From: Paralichthys olivaceus
Taxonomy: Eukaryota; Chordata; Actinopteri; Pleuronectiformes; Paralichthyidae
Assembly (NCBI RefSeq): GCF_024713975.1
Contig: NC_091107.1
Location: 14,187,501 to 14,251,500 of the forward strand
Direction: 5' to 3'
Length of the DNA stretch: 64,000 nucleotides
This document shows, one piece after another, positions 15,846-28,817 of the stretch. The notes under the pieces were generated by a model. The model saw nothing but the letters and a program-made list of their open reading frames with translations. It was not told where the DNA came from and made no database searches. Both the position numbers and the translations under genes were made by a program. The number at the start of each line of letters is the position of its first letter. Position 1 is the first letter of the stretch.

Positions 15846-17415
15846 AGCTGCTGAGCTTTATTGCTGTGCTGTCATTTATCATTCAGGCCGATTCATTATT
15901 TGGCTCATAGATCAAACAATAAATACCTGGCTGCCCTTGAGTGATTGCTGCTAAAGTAAATTAGAGGACAAAGGCCTTCTTCAGTGACACATGATTTTAC
16001 AGATTACACTATCTCACCACACCTCTGTGTCAGTTTCAACACTGATAATGATTCAGGGTCATAAAAACTTACTGTTTAATATCTAACTGATGATGATGAT
16101 ATGCTAACCAGCAAAAGTAACTTCTGTTGTATGAGAATAAGACCAGGTATTTTTTTAAGATGTGGCCTCGATTGAAGCAGCTCCTGAGGATCTGCATAGG
16201 AAAACACTGGCTAGGAAATCAGAATACAAAATATTATAATTATCATTTACATCTTTATTTCATCCCCACAGTTTGAATTTACAGTATAATTGCAAATGTC
16301 AGGCTGCTTAAGAAGGACAAAAAGTTTTAATCTATTGGTGTAATTCAGATGAGGTAAAATAAATTCCCCCTCTGAATATCTTGTATAAACATGTTTTAAA
16401 TGAATAAGACCATGAGCTACAGCTTGAATCACATAAAGTCTCATTCTCTGGGGCTTTACTCTGCTTCTGAATCTGCTCTGAGTGATGGTGGCTGTGTCTT
16501 GTAATGAACAACAGATTAATACAATACTTTCCCTCATGGCAAGAAAGAAACCCAGAGTCACTGACATGCTTTTCCATAATTTACCACCGCCATTTACTGA
16601 TGCACTGACGCGGCCTCGCCCATGCGTTGCTAGGAAACATCACATGTTTTGGGAAGCACGGCCTCTTCGTCTTTTTTTCCATCTTTCTTTCCCATTTTTT
16701 TTAAATGTCATTTCAAGCAGCCTCCAAAGTGCTTCTTGAAGAAACTAAAAAATGCTGCCCGCCCGGTCAGTGTTTAACTTAGTTCATTGTGTCGATGTCA
16801 ATGACACATTGTCCTTGTTCCTCTGAGCGAGCTGCCACAGGTCTAAAGTCCAACTGTGCTGTGATACTGGACTCACTAAATCAATAGTGCATACAGTAGG
16901 TGGAGTTAGAACATGTCTCTAACACTCAATCTTCATGTTTGGTCACATCTCAGGAGCATGTTGATTAAATAAAGTACAGAACATGAAGGAAGTTCAAGAT
17001 ATTCAAGTAAAGTGAGCGTTTTAGAGACTTGATCACTAAACTAAACACAAGTTTGTACTATTGATGTGACCGTCTGCTTGGGAGACTCATCTGATCTGAA
17101 CGCATTTTTAACCTTATTAAAAAACAGAAGTGCATCTACACATTAACTCTAATAGCGGAACAAAACAAGCAGTGTCTCTCATAAATGGAATGACTCACAT
17201 TTTCTTCTGCAGCCTATCCGAGCCTCTGTTATCACCCTGTCATTGCACCTCCCACACCATAACATCCCTCACTGCGTTCAGACTTCTGCTTCCTATCCTA
17301 ACACATATTCCTCATCTGGTCACTTTCAAGCAGGAGTTTCCCCAAGGATTTGATCTAAAACTTACTGAGCGAGTTTTTTCTTATTTTCCCTACGCAAGTT
17401 TTTCTGTCAGACAAC
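15846..17415. other. Spacer between the two TM4SF copies
   Basis: About 1.6 kb with no supportable gene. It should contain the promoter of TM4SF copy 2. I see no TATA box placed convincingly before the ATG at 17416 and no strong repeat. Confidence 0.45.
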
Positions 17416-19004
17416 ATGTGCACTGGGAAATGTTCCCGTTGCATTGCGGTTACTCTGTACCCGTTGGCTGTCATATCCATAATCTGTAACATTGTGTTAT
17501 TCTTTCCTGGTGGGGACGTCAAGTATGCCCAAGATGGACATATCACCGAGGAGGTGAAGTACATGGGGGGACTCGTTGGAGGGGGTTTGATGGTGAGTTC
17601 TTCTTCTCTCCTGTCTATTTCTGTTGGGTGTGACTCTGGGTTATTTGGACAGCTGTCAATTCCTTTGTGAAATACTAAGTGCAGCCTTGGAGAAATGTTC
17701 CTATGCAAAAAACAGATACATACTCACCTTATATGGTATTTGGAATCAGAGTGTTAACCTTCAAGATCTATTTTGTGCTGCATTATACTCACAGGACAAG
17801 TCTAAATTTGACCGAAGCAAAGTCTGAAAGATGTAATGAATTTAGCACCGTTCTAAAAATCTATTTTAACATATTTAATTCGATTTTGATTTTACGAGTA
17901 AGTGAGAAAGCACAAATTTATTTGAGTAAACTGAACTGAACATGTGATCTGTGATGTTACAGGTGTTGCTGCCAGCTCTTTACATCCACCTGACTGGGAC
18001 ACAGGGCTGCTGTGGGAATCGCTGTGGGGTGAGTCAGGCAGGAGTGAAAATAAGTTGTTTGAATTAGCAATATAAACTTATCACCATATTGTAAGAAAAC
18101 ATACACTCCTAATGCTGCTGACTGAATCTGAGATAATAGGATGGAAAGACTTGTTTGTATATATGTATTACACACACACATATAAATATATATTTCTATA
18201 TATGTTTAAACTAAACTTAAGTGTATAATTTAGGGCAGACAGACTAAGTTTATGACTGCATGGTGTTGCATCAATAAATCATTGCACAACATTTACATCT
18301 TTCTTACAAAGATAACATACTGAAATAAATGATGGGTACTTACACGAGCACACACCCCACGCCCACACCCACACAATCTTGATCCAAAAAGATGGGAGGA
18401 AGAGGAGGATGGGGAAAATGTTTTAAATTAGAGCAGAAATATTTCTGACCTTTGTTTGTCATTCCCCCCCCATAGATGTTCTTATCTATTGCGTTCGCTG
18501 CAGTTGGTGTGGCCGGCGCCCTGTACAGTTTCATTGTGGCAGTGCTCGGCCTGCAGAACGGGCCCCTCTGCAAAGTACTGCTGCTCTGGTTGACACCGTT
18601 TAAAAACAGGTGACACACCAGAAGGTTCTAATGACTATGTGACGTCTCCATAGATGTGAACCTTTATAAACATTTTATTTTTTGTCATAGTGACCCGAGT
18701 TACCTGACTGATTCCACGTGGTGGGATAGTTGCACAGAGCCCAAGAACATTGTGCAGTTCAACATTGGATTGTTCAGCACTCTGCTGGCCACCAGCGCTC
18801 TGCAGCTCATCCTCTGTGCCATCCAGATGATCAATGGGCTCTTTGGCTGCCTGTGTGGAACCTGCACCAACAAAGGAGTAAGATGAAGCTGATATCTCAT
18901 AAGAAACAGGACGTATCCAAGTTCAGAGATTTTCTCAAATAAATCATATTAGAGAATTCTAACTCTGGCTTTTCTGGTGTTTTTAATACTTACAGCCACT
19001 GTGA
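17416..19004 (+). CDS. TM4SF (L6 family) tetraspan membrane protein, copy 2
   Basis: Tandem paralogue of the preceding gene. Coding exons 17416-17592, 17963-18028, 18476-18609 and 18691-18877 have exactly the same lengths as copy 1 (177, 66, 134, 187), showing a local duplication. The protein starts MCTGKCSRC and has the GGLVGGGLMV second segment, CCGNRCG, GPLC, W..CTEPKN and INGLFGCLCG. The loop lacks the NST glycosylation site of copy 1. The end is less certain: a good donor (GTAAGA) follows 18877, and a short terminal exon at 18996-19004 (Pro-Leu-stop after a TTACAG acceptor) would parallel copy 1. Without that splice the frame stops at 18886 after Val-Arg. AATAAA signals are present at 18938 and 19267. 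Confidence 0.88.
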
Positions 19005-20548
19005 GTTCCTGACAGTCAAATGGCGCCACCTGCTGGATGGTTGAGGATGGTCCTCCCTGGCTGCATCTGCTTATATAAATACTCACGTAGAAATTGTAGT
19101 TATTTCTATTTGACAAAGGCTTTTTGTATTTTGGTGTATTTTTCATGATTATTCATTCACTTTTAACTTAACCAATACACAAAATCAGAAATGTATCAAT
19201 GTATTCTGGTATTTTGTAAAAATTTAATTTGTTACAACTAATCCATTCTGAATGTGGACAATTTTTAATAAATTGGTTTAAAAAAAATAACCTCTGAAGT
19301 TTTGTGTTGTTTCACAAAAAGGTGTTTTAAAAAGAAAAAAAGCTTGAACAATAAAATACAGGACAAAGTTCATCTCTAGCAATGTATTTAATGCAGGTTA
19401 TATTACAGCAATTGGATTGATCTCTATACAAATCACTATGGTTCTTCTCAAATTGCCATTTTCTACATTTCTCATTTAAAATTACAGGAATATGACTGAG
19501 AATTCTGAACTGGTGACTATTTAAAGTACTGGAGGAAAAACAAAATGACATCCTGCACATTGAATGCAGCGTGCAAATGACATATTAGATGAGGAAGCTG
19601 AGACTCTCTCATTGATCTGTACACAACAATAAAGGTTATACAACAAAAAAGGACAAATCTAGTGGTTTAAAAGGCAAAACACTGAGTTTCTGAACCAATG
19701 GTGACAACACGAGTGGAATTATAACATGGTGAAATAAAAACAGTCACAAGAACAAGATTTCTCATCAGTTGACCAGTGACATGAACATGTTTAGGCTCAA
19801 CTATTCACACTTGCTGGTTGTCATTTTGGCTTATATCAAGGCAGATTAAACTGAAGTGTATCATAAGTGTAAAAAATCAGCAAGTGTCCGAAGCTGTGCT
19901 CTGAAGCTGTAAATAATTCCACAATCGCAAACATGTCATGACAAAATAATTTTGGCAACCTGAATGGATTAGTATACGCCACTCTACTTCACTAAAATCT
20001 TAAATGGGGTTTAAGGATTAACAAAAGTTAAAGAAAGCTCAACCATTCTTGCAAGTAGATCTTTAGTCTTGCACACTGGACCCTTCAAGGATATCTCAAA
20101 ATCAGAGTACTGGTCTTACCCAGCAAGTAAAGAATGATTTTTAATGACTGGCAGATAAATACTTCTGTGCGAATACAACTTTGTTGAGGTAGACATAAAA
20201 CAACAAACCGGAGTGTCGACATTCCCTCATAAAGAGGCTGGTTGATGTTTCTTGGTACCTTGTACAGGTTTTTCTCATTTTACTGTAGCATTTTAGGAGT
20301 GTTAAAAAGAATATTTAGATCTAAAAATATATTAGGTTTTAAAAGATGTAAACACTATGTCAAAGATATATTTTCAGTTCATGGAGCGTGTCAGTTTTTT
20401 TCAAAATGTTTTAGGTACGTTTAAAAAAGTAGGAACCAGCAAAAACCACATCCCACACATTATACGCTTCAACTGGAGTTCTGTTGAGGTTATTTGGCTG
20501 TAATACCAGTTCACCACTCCATCATTTGCTTTGTGCTCATGCTTAATT
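19005..20548. other. Convergent intergenic region, TM4SF copy 2 and slc25a15
   Basis: About 1.5 kb holding the 3' UTRs of the two convergent genes. AATAAA at 19267-19272 (+) suits TM4SF copy 2. No other gene or clear repeat is visible; short frames are not supported. Confidence 0.45.
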
Positions 20549-22769
20549 TTAGCTGTCAAACTGCTTCATCATGAGCTTCCGGCTGACCTCGTAACCCAGG
20601 AAAAGTGCACCGTTGGCAGGGAAGGTGCGGACCATGGTGGGGGTGAGACCAGAGTAGAGCGCCCTCACACCTAAACATGAGGAACAGCAGATGTTACAGC
20701 CCCGTAGACTCGGGCAACAGCAGCTTTTTCATTTAAAAATGCTTTCACCATGCTTTCATCTCACTGAGATGATGAAACAAAGCAAAACCCCACTTTTACT
20801 CACCTTCACCACGAGCGATGGTCATGAAGGTTTTGAAGAACCCGGCCTGTTTGCCCGTCATGGACATGACCTGGATCCGAGATTTGACACAGTCCATAGG
20901 GTAGACCACCAGCCACAGACAGGCCCCCCCGAAACCACCACTGAACACGATTGGAGCCACACCTTCAACATACAAGGAGACAAAAGTGGGACGTTAACAC
21001 AGTCTTTACATAAATGTGTCGAACGGTTAAAAAGAAAATATTAACATGGGAAAAAGAAGTTTGGATGGGTAATAAATATTCAGCCTTATTTCAACATTCT
21101 ACATACTCTCCAATCATTTATTTGTGAATACATTTGTTTTATATGCTTTTTAATTACTTCTCTAATGTCTCCACTTTCTGACTGCTCCAACAATCACCAG
21201 CATGCCATCAAAATATATTGCTCTTTGATTCTGAGGTGCTGACGTTTGAGCTTGATGTTTCTTTCCGCCCCGTTTCAGAGCAGGCAGAATAATTTTTCAG
21301 TACCTATGTCGTCCTTGTCACATTTCATGTAGTCTGCGAAGGTGGTGCGGCAGAGCTCATAGGCGCCAAAGAAGCAGAAGTAACCAGGGACCTCTCGGGC
21401 TATGGTGGTGGTCAGGCCCTGGAAGAAGCCGAGCGGTCCCTCGTTCCTTATGATGGATTTCACCACAGACCAGACTGAGCTTTAACAGAGGAGAGGAAAG
21501 TAAGGGCCGGTCAATTCACACACAACATAAAATGTACCATATAACCATGGTTAAAGTTGTGAGATGAAGATAAACAGTAAACGTGAAGCAGATCTGGAGC
21601 ACAAAATTAATAAAAGCTTTTTAAGTTTCACATCTCTGAATCTGTATGTGTCCAAAAATACTTTTAGAATGACTTCTTGAATGTCAGTATTTTTATTTTT
21701 TATTTTAGCTCTTGATTATTTTTTTTAAATTGCAGTGTGTATATCTTTTATTTAATCTCAGAACTACATTCACTTTTGATTTGAATGACATCAGATAACT
21801 GTATTAATAATTATTTACCATGCAAGTCTTTTTTCAGCATAATAAATAACCCACAGCAACAAACAACCCAAAAAATCAATGACAGACTAAATGACCTATT
21901 GTATGACTATTTAAAAATCACTTACTTCTGGCTTTTAGCTATCTTTCCTGATGCCTCCATTTCATACATGGCTTGCAGCCGACACTTGACAAGCTCTGTG
22001 GGGCAGAGCACTAGCGAGGAGAAGATGGATGCTACTGAGCCAGCACAGGCTTTCTGCACATCACTAACAGAGAGAGGGAAGGGTAAAAGAAAAAGACGTT
22101 TATTCATTGATATTTAATAACAAGCACAAACAAGAATGACGGCCTGGTTAATGTCGCTCTACCTCAGCACAGCTTCACTGTGCAGTCCAGCCGTGAAGCG
22201 GATGACCTGCTGGCAGAAGCCGTAGCTCATGAAGAGCACGGAGTTCTCTGCGATGTTGGCCATCAGCGCCGGCGTGGTGCCCTGGTAGAAACCACGAAGA
22301 CCCACTTGTTTGTAGGTGGACGTGATGCAGTGGACGAAACCCCGGTACAGCGTAGGAAAGGTCTGCATCTTGACCTTTGCTGTGTCCAGAGGCTGCCCAC
22401 TGAAGACACATGCAGCTCCCCCTTAGAGAAAAAACAGGCGATCCATAAACAATAGAACAGCTGTTACACAAACTGCAGGAATCAGTGTATGTGCTGTGGA
22501 GAGAGATAAGAATCATGGAGGGATTTACACAGGGTTGTGCGTCACTGAGCAGTATAAACACTCTATAGAAACCCAGAGAGAAACAAAACGGAAAAAGACA
22601 GGAGTCATCAAAACGAATCACACAAAGGTTGAGTGAAGTGGCAGAAAAGCAGTGTGATGACTTCATAGAGATGGAATATTGTTGATGGCGTTTGAGACAA
22701 AGCACTGTAGTTACCTACGGCTCCTGCAGAGAGATCAATGATGGCCTGGACCACCGGGTGTGGGGCCAT
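20549..22769 (-). CDS. slc25a15: Mitochondrial ornithine carrier (ORNT1-type)
   Basis: Inner-membrane carrier exchanging ornithine for citrulline and protons, linking cytosolic and matrix steps of the urea cycle and ornithine metabolism. Six coding exons with consistent phase: 22769-22715, 22421-22163, 22063-21926, 21479-21304, 20962-20804, 20670-20549, giving 302 aa (human 301). The three carrier signatures are PLDTAK (29-34), PTELVK and PMDCVK, one per repeat. Diagnostic ORNT1-like stretches include [44 protein letters not shown] and the C-terminal [16 protein letters not shown]. The start ATG lies in an exon that begins after an acceptor at 22816-22817, so there is a 5' non-coding exon upstream, probably in the GC-rich block near 24.0-24.2 kb. 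slc25a2-like retrogenes are excluded because introns are present. Confidence 0.96.
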
Positions 22770-22950
22770 GGTGTCAGAAAGGTTGTCAGAAGAGGTTTCT
22801 CTTTCTATCAACTACCTGGTAAAAATAATACACACACATTACACACAGTTTACCTGCTGACTCCACTCACATTATACACTGCTGCATCTTATCAGAGCAC
22901 TTTCATTATTATAAACATACAGAAAACAAAAGCAGTCATTTGTAGCCTTA

Positions 22951-22979
22951 GTCCCCAGACAGTTAACTTGTCTGGGGAC
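22951..22979. repeat. Short palindrome in slc25a15 5' region
   Basis: Arms 'gtccccagaca' (22951-22961) and 'tgtctggggac' (22969-22979) are exact reverse complements around a 7-base centre, gttaact. It lies upstream of the first coding exon, in the presumed first intron. Confidence 0.75.
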
Positions 22980-23984
22980 CTATTAACTGGAAGTCTGTGG
23001 AACTTGAAAGTTACTTTTATCCTTTCTTTTGCCATTAATTCTAAATTATATGGCTGTGTTATTTGTAGTTCAGAGTTTAGATTTTGTACTACATTTTTGC
23101 TGGCTTTCATTTTAAATAAACATTATTGTATTATTTAACTTGTCTCATGTTATTGCATGTTCTTGTTTTCAGTTGACGTCTTTGTGAGGAACTTTGTAGT
23201 GTTTGTTTTGAAAGGAGCTATACAAATAAAGTTAATATTATATTTGTCTTTAGTTATTTACAATAATGTTTATGGTTAAACTGTAAAATATTGAGCCTCA
23301 ATCACATTTCTTTGACATGATATATTGAAATATAATTAGTTTTTATCCCTAAATTTGGTATCAGAGCTTTAAACAAAATACTGTTCCCATTAAGTGGCAA
23401 CAGTGAAGGAAACAGAACAAGTCTATTCACGTGTGAGAGCAGAGGTGACTGATAATTAGACCAAGCACTCTGGGTCCTCACTGTGTTCCCTCAGCCTGTT
23501 GATGAGGTCAAAATGACAACCACAATGTCACCCAATCTAAAAAAAGAAAGCCTCTGTTTACACACATAGGCTTGTGTGAGTTTCGAGCTTTGTCTTCCAC
23601 TAAATGTAAACATCAGTGTCTCTGGTGGACAGGACTGTGCAGAGCTCCTGTCCCTGCTGATGTAACACAGGTTCTCTGTCTCTGCCTGGAGACACACTCC
23701 TCTGTCTAAAGGTTATATACCACCAGAGGCTGACGATCACTTCTCTTATCTCCACTCATTATAAACGTGTAACGATCGAAGCAGCAGAAGGACACGTGAG
23801 TTCCCTGTGTTATCTGCGCAGAGCAAATGAGGGGACAAGGTCAAGCAGCGTTTCCCTTGAAGAGACATGTAGCATGCTAACAGCACTCTGAGGTGAAGGT
23901 GGGGAGCTTCTGGAAAGTTGCTGGTTTCTTTAAACAGCAACGTTAGCGGATGGAAGTACAAAGGCTACATAGGTGGTGTCGGTG

Positions 23985-24270
23985 TTAGCTTACAGACCTT
24001 TATCCGGAGCATCCGAGTCACACACAGAACCCAGGGAGCTGCTGCTGCTGCGGGGCGATGCTAACCTCGGCTGTCCGCATGCTCACCGACCACAGACTGA
24101 ATACAAGTCACCGACGCAGATGCAGAACCGACACACACGGTTTATATGACGTGTTATTTCACGTGCAGCATCTGCAGCCCGGCTTCTCTCATGATGAAGG
24201 CTCGGCCGCCTGTGATTGGACGAGAGGAGAGGACAGGGAGAAGCGAGAGGTGTCACTCTGCGTGAAATTC
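23985..24270 (-). promoter_or_regulatory. Likely slc25a15 promoter / first non-coding exon
   Basis: A locally GC- and CpG-richer block between AT-rich flanks, about 1.2-1.5 kb upstream of the slc25a15 start codon. It holds 'cacgtgcagcat' (E-box CACGTG core) and several CG dinucleotides, fitting a broad vertebrate promoter. The exact first exon is not determinable by eye. Confidence 0.45.
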
Positions 24271-24654
24271 CAGATGTCAAACTCACTTTTGCGTTAAGAG
24301 TCTTTCTGATACTCTAATTAACATTTCTATACAATAGACTGGTGCGACATAGGTTACTAATAAATATCGATATCGAATATTGATTTTTGTTTATGTAGTA
24401 GTTTTATATGTGATATCTTTATTTCTTCTTTCAATGTAGGATCTATGTTGACGCTTCCGGTTTGCGAGGTTGTTGTTTTTTTTTTATTAAAAAACTTGAA
24501 ACGTACAAATATCAAGGCATTGAAATCATAGCATAATAATTATTATTATTCTCATTAAAATAAGAAAAAATAATGAATAAACAAAATACAAATAAAATGT
24601 ATTTTTTAGTTCTCGGTTGTCTCTCCTTCACATCCCCGCTGCAGCTGGATTTCT

Positions 24655-24712
24655 CCATCCTCCTCCTCCTCCTCCTCTTCCCTCTCCGCCGCTTCTTCTT
24701 CTTCTTCAAGTT
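24655..24712. repeat. Pyrimidine triplet tract
   Basis: A (TCC)n run followed by (TTC)n, low complexity. Open frames reading poly-Pro or poly-Arg through it are artefacts. Confidence 0.6.
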
Positions 24713-24817
24713 TCAGTGGTTGTTGGTAAATCATCTTATAGGTGCAGTACAGCCACCTACTGGACTGAATTGTGTACATTTGTAGAATCTATTATTGCTG
24801 TTGGGTGTAAGTTGCCA

Positions 24818-24821
<4 letters not shown>

Positions 24822-24855
<34 letters not shown>

Positions 24856-24979
24856 TGATTCAGAGAGACAGAGATAGAGAGAGAGAGAGAGAGAATCATA
24901 TATGTATATATATATAGAGAGAGAGAGAGAAAGTGATTCAGAGAGTCAGAGAGACAGAGAGAGAGTGAGAGAATCATAG

Positions 24980-25023
<44 letters not shown>
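24822..25023. repeat. Compound (GA)n microsatellite
   Basis: Several blocks of (GA)n separated by 'gaaagtgattcagagag'-type units that repeat three times, plus a short (TA)n core around 24899-24915. The block repetition suggests unequal-exchange or slippage growth of a composite unit. Confidence 0.85.
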
Positions 25024-25024
<1 letters not shown>

Positions 25025-26110
25025 ACCATGACACATAAACATTTACTCAGTCTGTTAATAAATTGACCTGTGCATGGGAGGAATGTATCAAACGTGAAAA
25101 ATTCAATTACCATTTCTTTATCAGTTTGAGCGTCCTTGACTTGTTATCGATCTTTACTCTCTTTAGGAAATGAGAGAATCTTTCCTGACTGTGATGTTAA
25201 TGCCATGTGTCTGTAGCCTGATGGACTAAATTAATATTTACCTGGTTTCATTATAGTACTTTAACTGACTGCTTCCATATCTACAGGATTACTCCCGTAC
25301 ATCATATCATGTTTAACAATGTTAATGTTGCTTCAAGTGCTCTGTCATTCGTGCGACATGCTGGAGCTGATACCATCTTTTCCCTGGTGCAGAGGTTTGC
25401 TGTGCATTTGAATTGACTCTTCTTAAGTCAAATAGATCAACGTGTTAAATCCAGACCTCCTTCTGCAGCTTCAGGGTTTTTGCAAGTCTGTTGTCTCTGC
25501 TCAGCTTGTAAAGACCTTCACAGTATTGCTGTGTGTCAATTACCAAAATGTCGAAAGTAGCTCAACTGGTGACGTGAATGTGAATGATGAGGCTGACAAA
25601 GGTCAAAACAGCTGATCAATGAAAGGCTTTTTCCTCGCACTCCTTTAATCCTACCTCCCCTGCTATTTATCTCCACCACATATTAACAATCTGTATCTAT
25701 ATATAATTTGAATGGACCAACCCAAATTTGTTTTGTTCCCTAATGAAGTTGTTAATCTTTCTTTTACTGTCTTTTCAACTGTTGATATTATTGCGATTAT
25801 GACACAGAATCAGAGCACAAATACAAAATAAAACGGGAAGAGTAAAACAAGATCAAATAAAACAATACATATATATATTGTCTTGTTGTTTGCCTTCAAC
25901 TTTTAAATTCTAACTCATAAAGCACCTGTTACTGTGTTTTGAATGGTGCAATATATGAAAAGTTTATAACTATTATTATAATATAAATCTGATCTCTCTT
26001 TTGCTTCTATACTGTTTGTGTGAAAACAGAAAGGCACCGATAATGAAAATGTGTTTGTACTCTTTGAAATCAATCATATAGACAGATGAAAACGATTTGT
26101 TTTAGTTTGA
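25024..26110. other. AT-rich intergenic stretch
   Basis: No gene, RNA or recognisable repeat could be supported. Composition is AT-rich with a short (TA)n at about 25867-25880. Confidence 0.4.
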
Positions 26111-26112
26111 CT

Positions 26113-26672
26113 AATTAGGGCTGAGAGACTTAAACCTATATCGATATGAAGATGTAAGTGTCAGTCGATATAGATAATTATCACATTAAATACATTTACA
26201 AGTGAAGGTTCTTTAAAGGTCCAGTGTGTAAGATTTAGGTGGAAGGGATCTATTGGCAGGAATTCAATATAAAATAATCCTGGTCATGTTTTCACCAGTG
26301 TGTTTCATCTAAATTGTACAAATTGTTGTTTTCTTTACCTTGGAATGGGCCCTTTATATTTAAATGCTTTATATTTATATCTGGAGAGGGTCCTCTCTAC
26401 AGAGCCTGCAATGTTTTTTACAGTCGTCAATATTGGACAAACTAAACACCTTTTGTTTTGACCACTAGATGTCACTATATTCTACACACTGAACCTTTAA
26501 GGACAGAGAATGACAAAAACTTGAAAAACATTTTACAAATTTGAAGGGTGACCAATAATGTTTTATCTCCTCAATATATAACCGTTGTTTTGTTGCTATA
26601 GATGAAATTAAAATTAGATTGCAAAAATCCTTTTCATTCCATTCATTGTTTTATCGCCCAGCCCTAATTGAT
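26113..26672. mobile_element. Outer inverted-repeat element ('agggctgggcgata' type)
   Basis: Left end 'attagggctgagagactt' and right end 'tatcgcccagccctaat' are imperfect inverted repeats, and 'tatatcgatat' motifs follow the left end, as in a common fish non-autonomous element. AATT flanks both termini, either a target duplication or part of the ends. No transposase is visible. It contains a second element at 26212-26500. Confidence 0.55.
26212..26500. mobile_element. MITE nested inside the outer element
   Basis: Begins 'tttaaaggtccagtgtgtaa' and ends with the inverted match 'tctacacactgaacctttaa', giving terminal inverted repeats of about 22 bases with a few mismatches. The interior (gatctattggcagg, accactagatgtcacta) is familiar from a very abundant teleost repeat found in many introns. 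Non-autonomous, no coding. Confidence 0.75.
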
Positions 26673-28815
26673 AGATGACTGCAAATACTCGTTCACCAGG
26701 CCTTTGTTCCTCGTGTTTTATTGTGTTCACCTTTACATTTCTGATTAAATATACAGAATAACAAAAAGCCACTTAGTTGTTTTTCACCTGTGAACTGAAA
26801 TGCTGCCAAAATACCATCTGTCTAAACAGAGTGGCAGGGGATTAAACACGTGCACCCTCTGTCCACAGGCTTATCCTTACAAACTCAGACCAGCGATGGC
26901 TTACAGCGGTCTAGACTCAGTTGACTTCACGTTTTAACACCTCATCACCTCATACTTGTAAGTTCAACAGACACACAGTCAACAAAAGACTCAGATTTCC
27001 TCTTTTTTTCATATCAGTTTTTCCTTTTATCAAAAAAACAAACAAAAACATTGACGTTGTCTACATCACAGACAAGAATCATCAATATTCTGTGTTAAAC
27101 CATTTTTGCCATGAACAGAATGAACCCCATGCCCGACCCTCCCCTGGAGCTAACTCCTCTATACACAGTATACTTTACAACCCGATAGTTCCTGTTCAGT
27201 CTTTTTACATTTTACATCATTATCAAAGTATCAATAGCTTTAAAATACATCTTTCCATTGTAATTATAATAGCTATCCTGATTGTACATACAGTATCATT
27301 TCCCACAGTTAGAGCCTGTTGAGCAAATTTACATGCCTCGTTTTGAACGACGCGTTACAAAATGTTCTGAGGAGAAGACGCAAGTCTCTCTCTGTGTCAT
27401 CAAACCTAAATGCTCGGCAGGATTCTGATGATTCATAAAGCGAGAAGCATTTTCCTGCGTGTCATGAGGATGGAAACGCATGCAGAGAGCTTCACGCTGT
27501 TAAAGTAGTTCTGAATACACAACACACTGAATGATATTTACCCCCCCAAGAAACTCCACAGCTTTGATTTGGTGCCTTCCTCCCTGTGTGGCGTCATTAA
27601 TATCCTGAACCCTTCTCAGAATCTCCGAGGGGCTTTGGGACCAACTGTTATGTCTGCTCGGACTTGAGATTATGAGGTACAGTCAGAGAATCTCGGCAAT
27701 CCCCAATAAGAAGAGCGACACTGACGGAATAACAAAGAGATTATAAAAGATCACTTTAACAAAAGAGTCCAAGATTCAGAAAAGTGGAACCAGTCCACGT
27801 ATAGATTTGTTATACAAGAGTTTGGAAACAAGGCTCTCAGTACTGAGCACAAACTGTTGGCAGTAGTGGGCTGTGCTCGAACACTATACATTTTTACTTC
27901 ATAAGATTAAAAACAGTGACATGTAAGCGCCAGACAAAATGTGTAAAAACCAGATTAAAGTTTGTGTTAGTGTGTGTCAACACTCCTCAGTCCTGTGTGG
28001 TCACATGTCTCATTCACAGACTGTATATGTAAAAACTTTGGCACCAGAAACACGTCCTGTACATTGGAGATGTTGGCCGGGTGTTGGGCACATCTCTCCA
28101 TCTGAATACTAAAGAAGTGTGTGGAAGACTTGGTTCTCCAGGAGCTGGTATGATGGAAACGTAACTGAATCATGACACCAGTAATCACAGCCAGGCACTT
28201 TCAGATGTGAGTCGAGGGCTGGATCAGTCACAGAGGAACCTCTGGACTGAGCACAGTAAATATCTGGGTCTTTTTTTTTTTTACCTTCAGGGTTCAAACG
28301 CTCAAATTGGTTTTCACTTGTAACAGCATGCAGGCGAGTTGAGCATCTAATATGCATCTGCAACCGGGGTCAAAATGATTCGACCGGTGGAACAGAAACC
28401 AGGAAATTCTAATCTAAATGTGGGAAAAGCTACCGGTTTGAAAAACACATCAAGAAAGCCTTCATTCTTTGTACCCTGTATACGTGCAGCCAGAGCCCTG
28501 GACTGACGAGTTTGGTCACAGCGATTTGTGAAAAAACGTTTGGCACCAAAACCACATCCAGTAGACATTTTCTTTTTTTATATTCGCTACCAACACCTGT
28601 TGATTCACCAATGTCCATCAGCGGCTCTGGATACAGTACCCAACCAGTCTTAAACTATAAGTTACACCACCTCAAGAAAAAACACTGCTTGCTTAAAGAA
28701 CAGTTTGACTTTTAACAACTCATATTTCGGCCCAGAGGCGATCAAATGAAAACCAAGGTTTTATTTATCAATTTTAAATAAAGTTTGTGTGTCTACTCTT
28801 TGCAAATAGTCTAAC
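26673..28815. other. Gene-poor stretch, possible irs4 3' UTR
   Basis: No gene is supported. If the candidate irs4 terminal exon at 29901-29926 is right, part of this region may be its 3' UTR on the minus strand. Several sequence blocks are less AT-rich than their flanks, but no protein family emerges in any frame. Confidence 0.35.
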
Positions 28816-28817
28816 TC

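Noticed and set aside
24822-25023. CRISPR-like repeat-spacer pattern
   Set aside because: Eukaryotic GA microsatellite with irregular spacing; no unique spacers or cas-type genes.
24617-25034. Proline/arginine and Ser-Leu repeat open frames
   Set aside because: Encoded by TCC/TTC and GA microsatellites.
26921-27322. 133-residue open frame
   Set aside because: Composition and wording look random, with no domain and no splice or promoter context.
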